A stretch of DNA of 24,124 nt, from assembly GCA_964354155.1 (NCBI GenBank), contig CAYGYG010000040.1, positions 1 through 24,124 of the forward strand. The letters run 5' to 3'. The position numbers were made by a program, and so were the translations under genes. Under the pieces are notes generated by a model, which saw only the letters and a program-made list of their open reading frames with translations, was not told where the DNA came from and made no database searches. Source of the stretch: CAYGYG01 sp964354155 (lineage in GTDB: Bacteria; Hydrothermota; Tepidihabitantia; SM23-42; CAYGYG01). Below, in pieces: positions 8,467-16,055 of this stretch (its first letter is position 1; the number at the start of each line of letters is the position of its first letter).

Positions 8467-9909
8467 ATGAGATATCTAGTATTTACTATCTTCTTTACCA
8501 AATTGCTAATTGCCCAGTGGGAGCCGGATGTAAGGTTAACCAATGATACTGCTACGTCACATACCAACTACAATCACGCGAAATGCATTGCGTCTGCTGG
8601 ATGCTCTTTGCATATAGTCTGGTGCGATTATCGAGATGGCAATGGTGAGATCTATTACAAGCGGTCAACTAATGATGGCACGGATTGGGGTCAGGATACA
8701 AGGCTGACTTACGACATCTATTCATCTGTTTACCCGGCGATTGCCGCCAGTCATAATGTTATACATATTACGTGGGTGGGCTTGGGTGGTATTCACTACA
8801 AACGCTCCATAAATGGAGGTTCAACATGGTTGTCGGACACGATTGTTTCAAGTGTTCAAGACGCTGCAGACCCGTCAATAGCAGTCTCAGATAGTCATGT
8901 ATACGTTGGCTGGTGGGGAAGCATGAATCAGGATACAATCTATTTTACAAAATCGGACGATGCTGGTCAGACCTGGCGTAAAGACACAGCTTTGATTGAC
9001 CTCAGGGCATCAGCTATAGCTCCATATATTGCTTCCTATGACTCGATCGTTTATATCTTTTGGTATGATCATGATCTTGGTGGGTATTATGAAACATTTT
9101 ATAAGTATTCGAATGATTTTGGTAGCACCTGGAGTCGAGACACTCAACTGACCTTTCCACCAAATACATCGGCGGATCCTTGCGCTTCAATATCTGGGAA
9201 TGACATACATGTTGCCTGGACGGGAGGCATAGCCAAAGGCACCAACGTTAATTTTGAAATTTTTTACAAACATTCTACCGACAGAGGTACCACCTGGAGT
9301 GCTGATACAAACCTATCATACAGCCTTGGCTGGTGTCGATTTCAATCGATTTCTGCCTCAGCTTCCAATGTCCATTTGGTCTGGATTGATGATTATGGTG
9401 GTTACTGGGATATCTATTATAAGAAATCAAGCAATCGCGGTTATCGCTGGGATTCAACCGTCAGATTGACCAATGAGCCTGCAGTCTCTACCTATCCTCA
9501 TACTACCACAGCCGGTTCGGGAGTACATGTAATCTGGACTGACGATAGAAACCGCCAAAACAATTACAATCGGGAAATCTATTACAAACGTAATCTAACA
9601 GGCAATATTGGTATAGAAGAAGAACAATCTCTAAGGCCCAGAACAGGCACTACGGACCGGATAGAGATTCTACCGAATCCTGTAGTGACTAATAAACTAA
9701 AGATTAGATTCACAATACACGGGATGACAAATATGAAGCTTGTGCTTTACGATCCTTCAGGTCAATTGGTAGGGATATTAATCGATGGCAAGTTAAATCC
9801 CGGCACTTACGAGCGGTTAATAAATGATGAGTTTAATCCCGGTGTCTATTTTGTCAGCCTCCAGACTAAGAACAGAATCCTCACCAAAAAGCTGGTCATT
9901 ATTGAGTAA
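8467..9909 (+). CDS. Secreted six-Asp-box BNR/sialidase-like propeller protein with T9SS-type sorting domain
   Basis: This 480-residue protein begins at an ATG preceded by AAAGGA (8 nt spacing). Residues 1-16 are a signal peptide (cleavage likely after LLIA). Residues about 17-385 contain six Asp-box motifs of the form SxDxGxTW: STNDGTDW, SINGGSTW, SDDAGQTW, SNDFGSTW, STDRGTTW and SSNRGYRW, alternating with VHxVWxDxxxGxxxIYYK strands. This points to a six- or seven-bladed propeller like those of BNR/sialidase proteins. I see no clear sialidase Arg triad, so a binding role is more likely than catalysis. Residues about 400-480 are the sorting domain (LPNPVVTN, LYDPSGQLV, PGVYFVSL, KKLVIIE). It probably shares the C25 protease promoter. 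Confidence 0.9.
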   Translation: MRYLVFTIFFTKLLIAQWEPDVRLTNDTATSHTNYNHAKCIASAGCSLHIVWCDYRDGNGEIYYKRSTNDGTDWGQDTRLTYDIYSSVYPAIAASHNVIHITWVGLGGIHYKRSINGGSTWLSDTIVSSVQDAADPSIAVSDSHVYVGWWGSMNQDTIYFTKSDDAGQTWRKDTALIDLRASAIAPYIASYDSIVYIFWYDHDLGGYYETFYKYSNDFGSTWSRDTQLTFPPNTSADPCASISGNDIHVAWTGGIAKGTNVNFEIFYKHSTDRGTTWSADTNLSYSLGWCRFQSISASASNVHLVWIDDYGGYWDIYYKKSSNRGYRWDSTVRLTNEPAVSTYPHTTTAGSGVHVIWTDDRNRQNNYNREIYYKRNLTGNIGIEEEQSLRPRTGTTDRIEILPNPVVTNKLKIRFTIHGMTNMKLVLYDPSGQLVGILIDGKLNPGTYERLINDEFNPGVYFVSLQTKNRILTKKLVIIE

Positions 9910-10058
9910 GTCTCGCTTCGACAATTCCAGAAGCGTGGACATAGCAGTCAGGGGGTCACGCAAAATCACCCTCACCCCCGTATCAAGTACGGGGCAGGCT
10001 CTCCCCTTCTCTCGGTCAGGCTCGAGACTTGCAGCAAGGGAGAGGAAAATAACATGGG

Positions 10059-10111
10059 ATTGCCGCGTCCGCCTCCCCTAAGGGGCCTGGACCGGCAGGC
10101 GGACTCGCAAT
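10059..10111. repeat. Nested palindromic intergenic repeat
   Basis: ATTGC (10059-10063) pairs with GCAAT (10107-10111), and GTCCGCC (10067-10073) pairs with GGCGGAC (10098-10104), enclosing a CCCCTAAGGGG core (10075-10085). The flanking CGCAATGACG phrase is typical of dispersed intergenic palindromes. It is noncoding. Confidence 0.55.
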
Positions 10112-10148
10112 GACGACCTTCGGACCCCTCGTTTCACGCGGAACCAAC

Positions 10149-10172
10149 GAGACAAGTGGCGTGACTTGTCTC
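10149..10172. terminator. Hairpin between convergent genes, possible bidirectional 3'-end structure
   Basis: Perfect 9-bp arms, GAGACAAGT (10149-10157) and ACTTGTCTC (10164-10172), enclose a 6-nt loop. It lies between the ends of the propeller gene and the PorV-like gene. Neither side is followed directly by a T-run, although the minus strand has six T's at 10191-10196, before the hairpin. Confidence 0.45.
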
Positions 10173-10209
10173 ACGTGGCGCCAACTTAAGAAAAAAGGTC
10201 TAACGGGAA

Positions 10210-11253
10210 TTAAAAGGTATAGCTTAGTGATACTTTGCGGTTTGTGGTGGGAAAGTCAAAAATATTCTCATCAATGCCGATATCCAGTTCAAACTTATTT
10301 ATTTTTACCCCGCCACCATAAGTAAAGCCCCGGCGTGCGCCCTCCATGTCCCAAAAATGCCCGCCGCGCAAGGATAATACTCTGAAAAACGTGAATTCAA
10401 GTCCTATCCCCTTCCAAGCTTCGGTGAGCTCGTAATCCAACTGTTCAAGAAATGATTTGTCTTTATCAGCAAACATACCTACCAGCACCTTTGTTATTTC
10501 CGCCGAAAGAGTCGGCTTGAAATATTTATTATCCACTGGAGAAAAAGCAACACCAAGACGGTAAGTCAAAGGCAAAGGATCGCTGCCGTTAGTCCGATAA
10601 GGGTGAAAACCATCTCCTGTATATTTCATACGGGGGCCTAAGTCATGTACGACTGAGCCAATACACAGATATGGTAGGATTTTGTATAGAATATTAAAAT
10701 CGACTGCCCACGTAGAGCCGGTGCCATCATGATACGTCGGGTACCAAAGGGGGTACTGAAAGGGTTCAAACCACAACCCACCAAGTTCGTGCACTTGAAT
10801 AATCCATTTCAAACCTATACCACCAGAAAGGTTATCGAATATCTTTTTTGCATAGTTCAGCCTTAGAACCGATCGCCAAGCATAATAGGTATCTATGTAC
10901 TCGCCGAGTTCATTGGTCACTTCTGTTTTCCCCAAAGAGAAGTACATTATATCAAAACCCCATGCATATTTGATGTGCGGGATTCCGGCAGCAATGTAGA
11001 CATAATGCATATCATTAGCAAAACCCGGGAGGTAATTGAAATAGGTTGCGCAGGTTGTCGGGGATTCCAGAAATGCAAGTCCAGCGGCATTGTAATAGTT
11101 GGCTGAGGCGTCATCGGCAATTGCGGTCCAGGCATAGCCCATTCCAGTGGCTTTCGCAGTGGGAGGAAGCAGCAGATATGTCGCGCCGGGTCTATCTCCA
11201 GCAGCGAAAACGCAGGTTATAACTATTACTAAAGAAAAGAAAGCTCTTCGCAT
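10210..11253 (-). CDS. PorV/PorQ-family outer-membrane beta-barrel protein
   Basis: The protein is 347 residues: a signal peptide at 1-18 (MRRAFFSLVIVITCVFAA), then the PorV/PorQ-type opening signature (LLLPPTAKATGMGYAWTAIA, then DDASANYYNAAGLAFL). The rest is alternating aromatic strands ending in LSYTF, a C-terminal aromatic typical of outer-membrane barrels. In T9SS organisms PorV carries cargo from the translocon to the PorU sortase. Four cargo-like proteins lie nearby, so a role in their export is plausible. GGAG lies 5 nt before the ATG. A promoter with a perfect TTGACA lies just upstream, and the predicted leader is only about 10 nt. Confidence 0.85.
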   Translation of the reverse strand: MRRAFFSLVIVITCVFAAGDRPGATYLLLPPTAKATGMGYAWTAIADDASANYYNAAGLAFLESPTTCATYFNYLPGFANDMHYVYIAAGIPHIKYAWGFDIMYFSLGKTEVTNELGEYIDTYYAWRSVLRLNYAKKIFDNLSGGIGLKWIIQVHELGGLWFEPFQYPLWYPTYHDGTGSTWAVDFNILYKILPYLCIGSVVHDLGPRMKYTGDGFHPYRTNGSDPLPLTYRLGVAFSPVDNKYFKPTLSAEITKVLVGMFADKDKSFLEQLDYELTEAWKGIGLEFTFFRVLSLRGGHFWDMEGARRGFTYGGGVKINKFELDIGIDENIFDFPTTNRKVSLSYTF

Positions 11254-11270
11254 AAAATCTCCAGTGCAGG

Positions 11271-11298
11271 AGTATATTTAATCCTCTCTCCCTGTCAA
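11271..11298 (-). promoter_or_regulatory. Sigma70-type promoter of the PorV-like gene
   Basis: On the minus strand TTGACA (11298-11293) and TATACT (11276-11271) are separated by 16 bp. Transcription would start near 11264, leaving a leader of about 10 nt that begins at the Shine-Dalgarno. Confidence 0.65.
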
Positions 11299-11307
11299 TA
11301 CTTTTCT

Positions 11308-11378
11308 AATCCCCCCTTACCCCCTTTGGCAAAGGGGGAGGTAGGGGGATTTTTACAAAGGGGGAGAAAGGGGGATTT
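11308..11378. repeat. G/C-tract inverted repeat (AATCCCCC...GGGGGATT type)
   Basis: AATCCCCC (11308-11315) is inverted at GGGGGATT (11344-11351), with an inner CCCCCTTTG/CAAAGGGGG stem at about 11320-11337. It is followed by a second, partial AAAGGGGGA...AAAGGGGGATTT copy to 11378. This type of repeat is widespread in intergenic DNA of diverse bacteria. It lies upstream of the PorV-like promoter in the 185-bp gap. Confidence 0.65.
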
Positions 11379-11438
11379 CTACTGGTTTCCTAAAGGTGAT
11401 TTGCGAGAAATCATCTCAAGCTCCAAGCGTACTCGGCC

Positions 11439-12407
11439 TTACTTCGTCATACCTATCTTTTCGTTAACTCTGATTTTGGGTACGCCGCTCGGCCTCATCC
11501 AACCCCCGTTGCGCCGGATGGAAATCCCCTTATCCCAGCCCCGATACAGGAAGTTTTGAAAGTCAGCCTGACATTGAAGAATCATGTTCCCTCCGACGAA
11601 CAGGCTGCCATCTACCGGATCCATCGTCAACCAACCATAAGGCGGCAAGCAGAGTTGAACCAACCGCTCCTTCCTTGTGGCGACAAGCCGCGTCGGAAAA
11701 CCTTTTTGCCGGAGTAGCGCCGACAAGGCGATAGTCTTCTCTTCCGCCGAGCCATAACCTCGCTTCAGGACATTTTTCGCACTCGACAGCTCATTGCTGC
11801 GCTTCACCAGCACTTTTTTCTCAGCATACTCGAAGATCCTGCGAACCTGTTTCATGAGAAGCGTGTCGGTGCCGACTGCCTCGTCGGCGGCAAGTGCCAC
11901 TTCGTTACTGTTAAGGTCAAAAATTCCCGACGAACCCCGGAAGGAGTCAAGCGTGTCCGCCGGAAGGTCAGCAAACGAAATCAGCAAGCTTTCCTGCGGT
12001 TCAACCGGGGTCTTGACCAGAGTTTGGATCTTCGCCGTCCAGGCGTAGCCGCCGAAGTTGTCGACCGGAGGGTCATAGTAGATCATGTATGTCTGCCCTT
12101 GTCGTTCAATGACCTCGCCCGGCTTCGGTCGATATTCGACTTCGGTTATCTTCTGCCCGTTTACTTCCGGCGGCAAAGGAATGCAGATGGCGAAATCAGG
12201 AATCAATTCCTCAAGCCTGACCACAACCCGACGCTCAACGTTTTGGACTGATGTCGTCCCCTCATACGCACGAGCCATGATTTCCTGGACCGCGTTGGTC
12301 TTGGCGCGGATTCTTGCTTGCTTCTTCTCCGCCTCGGAAGTACATGACAGGTACATCAATGCAATCATCAGAGTAATCCGGAGAAAAACCAATGGTATAT
12401 GCTTCAT
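11439..12407 (-). CDS. Lipoprotein with a transglutaminase-like fold, catalytic residues lost
   Basis: The start is placed at the ATG at 12407 (322 residues); the longer open frame would begin inside the tRNA gene. Residues 1-22 are a lipoprotein signal with YLSC, so the Cys in that motif is probably lipidated. The middle is beta-rich (REEL to LVKT). The region about 230-275 (GYGSAEEKTIALSALLRQKG, then FPTRLVA, then PPYGWLTMDP) matches the transglutaminase-like core (GxCxxKA...LLRxxGIPAR...HAWxEV...GWxxxDP). The Cys position is Ala, the His position is Glu, and only the Asp remains. A substrate-binding or scaffold role is more likely than catalysis. AAGGAGGGA is present but 18 nt before the ATG. 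It is probably read from the tRNA-Gly promoter. Confidence 0.75.
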   Translation of the reverse strand: MKHIPLVFLRITLMIALMYLSCTSEAEKKQARIRAKTNAVQEIMARAYEGTTSVQNVERRVVVRLEELIPDFAICIPLPPEVNGQKITEVEYRPKPGEVIERQGQTYMIYYDPPVDNFGGYAWTAKIQTLVKTPVEPQESLLISFADLPADTLDSFRGSSGIFDLNSNEVALAADEAVGTDTLLMKQVRRIFEYAEKKVLVKRSNELSSAKNVLKRGYGSAEEKTIALSALLRQKGFPTRLVATRKERLVQLCLPPYGWLTMDPVDGSLFVGGNMILQCQADFQNFLYRGWDKGISIRRNGGWMRPSGVPKIRVNEKIGMTK

Positions 12408-12468
12408 CGTCGTACTAATAAGATCCCTCCTTGTTTTGCTGACATTGACCCATTCATCACTGTAATCG

Positions 12469-12488
12469 TGGCTGCCTTCAGGCAGCCA
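12469..12488 (-). terminator. Hairpin abutting the tRNA-Gly 3' end
   Basis: TGGCTGCC (12469-12476) and GGCAGCCA (12481-12488) form a perfect 8-bp stem with a 4-nt loop, starting at the base after the tRNA discriminator. There is no T-run, so it may mark a processing site or a leaky terminator before the lipoprotein gene. Confidence 0.5.
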
Positions 12489-12561
12489 AGCGGCGGACGG
12501 GGATCGAACCCGTAACAACCAGCTTGGAAGGCTGGAACTCTACCAGTTGAGTTACCGCCGC
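12489..12561 (-). tRNA. tRNA-Gly (anticodon UCC)
   Basis: The 73-nt cloverleaf is complete on the minus strand. The acceptor stem is GCGGCGG/CCGCCGC, the D stem ACTC/GAGT, the anticodon stem CCAGC/GCTGG with loop CTTCCAA (anticodon TCC), and the T stem ACGGG/CCCGT with loop TTCGATC. The discriminator is U, usual for tRNA-Gly. CCA is not encoded: the next bases read TGG. The promoter at 12576-12603 lies just upstream. Confidence 0.97.
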
Positions 12562-12575
12562 AGCTCTTTGCCTCA

Positions 12576-12603
12576 ATTATATCTTCAAAGGCAGAAGAGT
12601 CAA
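12576..12603 (-). promoter_or_regulatory. Sigma70-type promoter of tRNA-Gly
   Basis: On the minus strand TTGACT (12603-12598) and a consensus TATAAT (12581-12576) are separated by 16 bp. The -10 box ends 14 nt before the mature tRNA 5' end at 12561. Confidence 0.7.
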
Positions 12604-12609
12604 CAGCGC

Positions 12610-12625
12610 GGTTGGGGCACCAACC
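12610..12625 (-). terminator. Short hairpin after ymdB
   Basis: GGTTGG (12610-12615) and CCAACC (12620-12625) form a 6-bp stem with a 4-nt loop between the ymdB stop and the tRNA promoter. No T-run follows, so termination here is uncertain. Confidence 0.35.
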
Positions 12626-12636
12626 TGCCCTTCGGT

Positions 12637-13461
12637 CTAACCAGGGGAATACGATTCCTCTCCCTCAGGGACCTCCGGCGGGTTCGCGACCATCAGCCGT
12701 CGGATACTCACCGCCTTTCCGCTTTCCGGCTCAAACTCGATTACGGCACCGGATATCCTCTTGTCCTTGTCTTCAACGTTCAAATGGGTTGGAGTCTGCA
12801 GTATCATTTTGACCAGAGCATCTTCTTTCCGGTTGCCGATGACCGAGTCAAAACTACCCACCATGCCGACGTCACTGATGTAGGCCGTGCCCCCCTCCAA
12901 GACGCGTTCATCCGCGGTCGGCACGTGCGTATGGGTCCCGATTACCGCGGTCACGCGGCCGGCGAAATAGTAGCCGAGCGCCTGTTTCTCGGCCGTCGCT
13001 TCGGCATGAAAGTCAACGATGATGGTGCCGGTCTGCTTCCTGAGCTCTTCAATGATGATATCGCCGCCCCGGAACGGGCAGTCGATCGGCTTCATGAAAA
13101 CCCGCCCCTGGAGATTGATGACGCCGATTTTGACCCCATCCTTCTCAAACACGTGGTGACCGAAACCCTCAACCCCGGGCGGGTAGTTGGCGGGCCGCAG
13201 AATTCGCCGCTCGACCCCTAGATAAGGAATGATGTCTTTCTTGTCCCAGATATGGTTACCCGACGTCAGGCATTCGATGCCCAGTTCGAACAGCTCGTCC
13301 ATTATCTTCTTGGTCAGGCCGAAGCCGCCGGCCCCGTTTTCGCCGTTGGCAATCGTAAAGAAGATATCTTCGTCCTCTTTGATCTTGGCCAGCCGCTGTT
13401 TTAAAATATCGCGGCCCGGCTTGCCGATAATGTCCCCCAAGAACAGTATCTTCTTTGTCAT
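12637..13461 (-). CDS. ymdB: YmdB-family (TIGR00282) metallophosphoesterase
   Basis: The 274-residue protein belongs to the dimetal phosphoesterases that hydrolyse cyclic nucleotides such as 2',3'-cAMP in vitro and affect RNA turnover and biofilm decisions in Bacillus. All metal ligands are visible: D10 in FLGDIIG, E41-N42 in NGENGAGG, N69-H70 in SGNHIWDK, H152 in DFHAEATAEK, and H177/H179 in GTHTHVPT. Length is usual for the family (about 265). Its ATG overlaps the mutS stop by 4 bp (ATGA), so translation is probably coupled. It is the last gene of the lapA-lapB-SPOR-mutS operon. Confidence 0.95.
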   Translation of the reverse strand: MTKKILFLGDIIGKPGRDILKQRLAKIKEDEDIFFTIANGENGAGGFGLTKKIMDELFELGIECLTSGNHIWDKKDIIPYLGVERRILRPANYPPGVEGFGHHVFEKDGVKIGVINLQGRVFMKPIDCPFRGGDIIIEELRKQTGTIIVDFHAEATAEKQALGYYFAGRVTAVIGTHTHVPTADERVLEGGTAYISDVGMVGSFDSVIGNRKEDALVKMILQTPTHLNVEDKDKRISGAVIEFEPESGKAVSIRRLMVANPPEVPEGEESYSPG

Positions 13462-16052
13462 TTTTCTTCTCCCAATAGCCGCTTCAGTTCATTCAGGATG
13501 TTGAGCGCGTCGATCGGCTTCAGGTGGTCAATCGACAGCTCTTTCACTTTCTCAACAACCGGGTGCGGCCGTTCCTTCCGATCCGCCCCGGCCGCGAAAA
13601 GACCGAGTTGGTGCGCCTGGCTGCCGGAGATGTTCTCGACGCTGAGTTGGGCGCCGGCTTCGAAATCACCCAGGATCTCCCGGGCCCGCGCGATCACCTC
13701 GCGCGGCAGGCCGGCCAGCTTGGCCACCGCGATGCCGTAACTGCGGTCCGAGGCGCCCCGTTCCAGTCGGCGCAGGAAAACAATGTCCTCGCCGTATTCC
13801 TTGACGGTGAAATTCATGTTCTTGACCCGGGCGAGGAACTTTTCAATGTCGGTCAGCTCGCGGTAGTGGGTCGCAAACATCGTCTTGGCCCTGGCCGTGT
13901 CGTGGTTATGCAAGTATTCAACCACCGCCCACGCCAGCGACAGGCCGTCGTAGGTCGAGGTCCCGCGGCCCAGCTCGTCAAGAATCACGAGGCTCTTCGG
14001 CGTGGCGTTGTTGAGGATATTCGCCGTCTCCATCATCTCGGCCAGGAAAGTGCTGACGCCGCGGGCCAGGTCATCGCTGGCGCCGATCCGCGAGAAGATC
14101 TTGTCGACCACGCCAATTCGGGCTTCGCGGGCCGGCACAAAACTGCCCACCTGGGCCATAATGATGATGAGGGCGACCTGGCGCAGATAAGTTGATTTAC
14201 CGGCCATGTTCGGACCGGTGATAATGATGATCTGGTTTTCATTGTGGTCAAGCCGGGTATCGTTGGGAACAAACTTGCCGCCTTCAAGCAGGCGTTCGAT
14301 GACCGGATGCCGGCCATCCTGGATCGTGACCTCGTCGCCGTCATCAACCACCGGGCAGAAGTAGTTGTAGATCGTGGCGCAATGGCTGAATCCCTGGATC
14401 ACATCGGCCAAGGCAAGGGCCTTGGTCGAAACCAGAATGTCACTTGCCGCCGCGGTGACTTTTTCTTTGAGTTGATTGTAGATTTCGCCTTCGAGCTCGA
14501 CAATCCGCTCTTCGCTGTCAAGAATCTTCTTCTCAAACTCCTTGAGTTCGGGGGTGTAGAAACGTTCGGCGTTGGTCAGGGTCTGCTTGCGGATGTAGGA
14601 TTCCGGCACCAGGCCGAGATTCGGTTTTGTCACTTCGATATAGTAGCCAAACACACTGTTGTAGGCAATCTTCAGCGAGCCGATGCCGGTCTTCTGCCGC
14701 TCGCGCTCCTGCATTTCAAGAAGGTACTTCTTAGCGTCATGAGCAATCGTGCGCAGGTCATCGAGTTCCGCGCTGACCCTTTCTCGAACCAGTCCCCCTT
14801 CGCTGATCCCGGCCGGAGGCGAGTCAACCAGCGTCTTCTCCACTTCTTTGACCAGCGTCGTGAAGTCGAGCACCTGCGCGTTGACGTCTTTGAGAAGCTC
14901 ACTTTCGCTGTCTTTGAGCAGGTCCTTGATCTTGGGATACAGCTTCAGCGACTCCTTGAGCAGGACCGTCTCCCGTGGCGAACCCCGGCCCAGCGCAATT
15001 CGTCCGGTCATTCTTTCGACGTCGTGTAGATTTGCCAGCAAGCCCCGCAGTTCCTCTCTCAAATAGTACTTGGTTTTCAGCTCGCGCACCCCATCCTGCC
15101 GGTATCGGATCTTCTTCACGTCGACTTCGGGCTTGAGCAGCAGCATCCGCAGATGTCGCTTGCCGAAACCGGTCAAGCAGCCGTCAAGAACGGCAAATAA
15201 CGTATTCTCCTCACCGCCGTGGATCTGCTCGAAGATCTCCAGATTGCATCGCGTAAAATGGTCGATGTAGAGGAAATCTTGATCGTGGTACAAGTTCATC
15301 TTTCTGATGTGCGGCAATGATGATTTCTGGTTTTCCTCAAGGTAAGCAATCAAGGCCCCGGCGGCTTGGATCGCGGTCTTCTTATCTTCGATACCGAAGC
15401 CTTCCAAAGTTACCACCTTGAAGTGTTCTTTCAGTTTCCGATAAGCGACGTCGTGGAGAAAGGTGAAGTCATCAACCGTGGTGAGCGTAACCCCCTCAAC
15501 TTGCCTTTCAAAGTCGCCCGGCCGGCCGTTGGGCGCGACCAGCTCACGAATTTCAAGCCGTCTTATCTCCTCGTTGAGCCGGACCAAATCCGTCTCCCCC
15601 GCCGTAAAATCACCGGTGGTCAAGTCGCAGAGCGCAAAACCCACCCGGCCGTCGTCCGGATAGACCGCGGCCAGAAATAGGTTTTTACTCTCCTGTAACA
15701 AGGAAGGCCGGAGAATCGTGCCCGGTGTGATAACCTCAACCACATCCCGCTTGACGATGACTTTGGTGGTCGCCGGATCTTCGAGCTGTTCACAGATTGC
15801 GACCTTGAGCCCGGACTGCACCAGTTTCTGGATATAGCTTTCCGCCGCCCGATGCGGGATTCCGGCCAGAGGGACCCGGTTATTCTTGCCCAGGCTTTTG
15901 GAGGTAAGCACCACGCCCAGAAGCCGGGCCGCCTGTTTGGCGTCATCATAAAACATTTCATAGAAATCGCCGATGCGGAATAGAAGGATGGCATCTTGAT
16001 AACGGGATTTGACGCGCTGATATTGCTCAAGCAGGGGAGTGAGCCGCTCCAT
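13458..16052 (-). CDS. mutS: DNA mismatch repair protein MutS
   Basis: This 864-residue protein has the full MutS plan. The mismatch-reading Phe-x-Glu is F30-Y31-E32 in GDFYEMF. The connector, lever and clamp regions follow. Walker A is GPNMAGKST at 613-621, almost the same position as in E. coli. Further on come IGASDDLARGVSTF, Walker B with LVILDELGRGTS, and ATHYREL. Near the C-terminus QLGLF (815-819) matches the beta-clamp binding motif of MutS proteins. The ATG lies 3 bp after the stop of the SPOR gene and the end overlaps ymdB. No mutL is in the window. Confidence 0.98.
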   Translation of the reverse strand: MERLTPLLEQYQRVKSRYQDAILLFRIGDFYEMFYDDAKQAARLLGVVLTSKSLGKNNRVPLAGIPHRAAESYIQKLVQSGLKVAICEQLEDPATTKVIVKRDVVEVITPGTILRPSLLQESKNLFLAAVYPDDGRVGFALCDLTTGDFTAGETDLVRLNEEIRRLEIRELVAPNGRPGDFERQVEGVTLTTVDDFTFLHDVAYRKLKEHFKVVTLEGFGIEDKKTAIQAAGALIAYLEENQKSSLPHIRKMNLYHDQDFLYIDHFTRCNLEIFEQIHGGEENTLFAVLDGCLTGFGKRHLRMLLLKPEVDVKKIRYRQDGVRELKTKYYLREELRGLLANLHDVERMTGRIALGRGSPRETVLLKESLKLYPKIKDLLKDSESELLKDVNAQVLDFTTLVKEVEKTLVDSPPAGISEGGLVRERVSAELDDLRTIAHDAKKYLLEMQERERQKTGIGSLKIAYNSVFGYYIEVTKPNLGLVPESYIRKQTLTNAERFYTPELKEFEKKILDSEERIVELEGEIYNQLKEKVTAAASDILVSTKALALADVIQGFSHCATIYNYFCPVVDDGDEVTIQDGRHPVIERLLEGGKFVPNDTRLDHNENQIIIITGPNMAGKSTYLRQVALIIIMAQVGSFVPAREARIGVVDKIFSRIGASDDLARGVSTFLAEMMETANILNNATPKSLVILDELGRGTSTYDGLSLAWAVVEYLHNHDTARAKTMFATHYRELTDIEKFLARVKNMNFTVKEYGEDIVFLRRLERGASDRSYGIAVAKLAGLPREVIARAREILGDFEAGAQLSVENISGSQAHQLGLFAAGADRKERPHPVVEKVKELSIDHLKPIDALNILNELKRLLGEEK

Positions 16053-16055
16053 CAG

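Larger units (their letters stand above)
9910..10209. other. Noncoding gap with composite repeats between convergent genes
   Basis: This 300-bp stretch holds several hairpins: CCCCGTA (9976-9982) / TACGGGG (9988-9994), the nested element at 10059-10111, and the symmetric hairpin at 10149-10172. The text ACCCTCACCCC...GGGAGAGG and GATTGCCGCG...CGCAATGACG resembles dispersed intergenic repeats known from many genomes. Short open frames here look accidental. Confidence 0.6.

Noticed and set aside
12408..12518. N-terminal extension of the transglutaminase-like lipoprotein
   Set aside because: It would start inside the tRNA gene; the ATG at 12407 precedes a proper lipoprotein signal.
12547..13221. 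224-codon plus-strand frame over ymdB
   Set aside because: It begins inside the tRNA-Gly gene and is antisense to a ymdB with all metal ligands intact.
14244..15029. 261-codon open frame antisense to mutS
   Set aside because: mutS is unmistakable on the other strand; this frame has no signal, promoter or motif.
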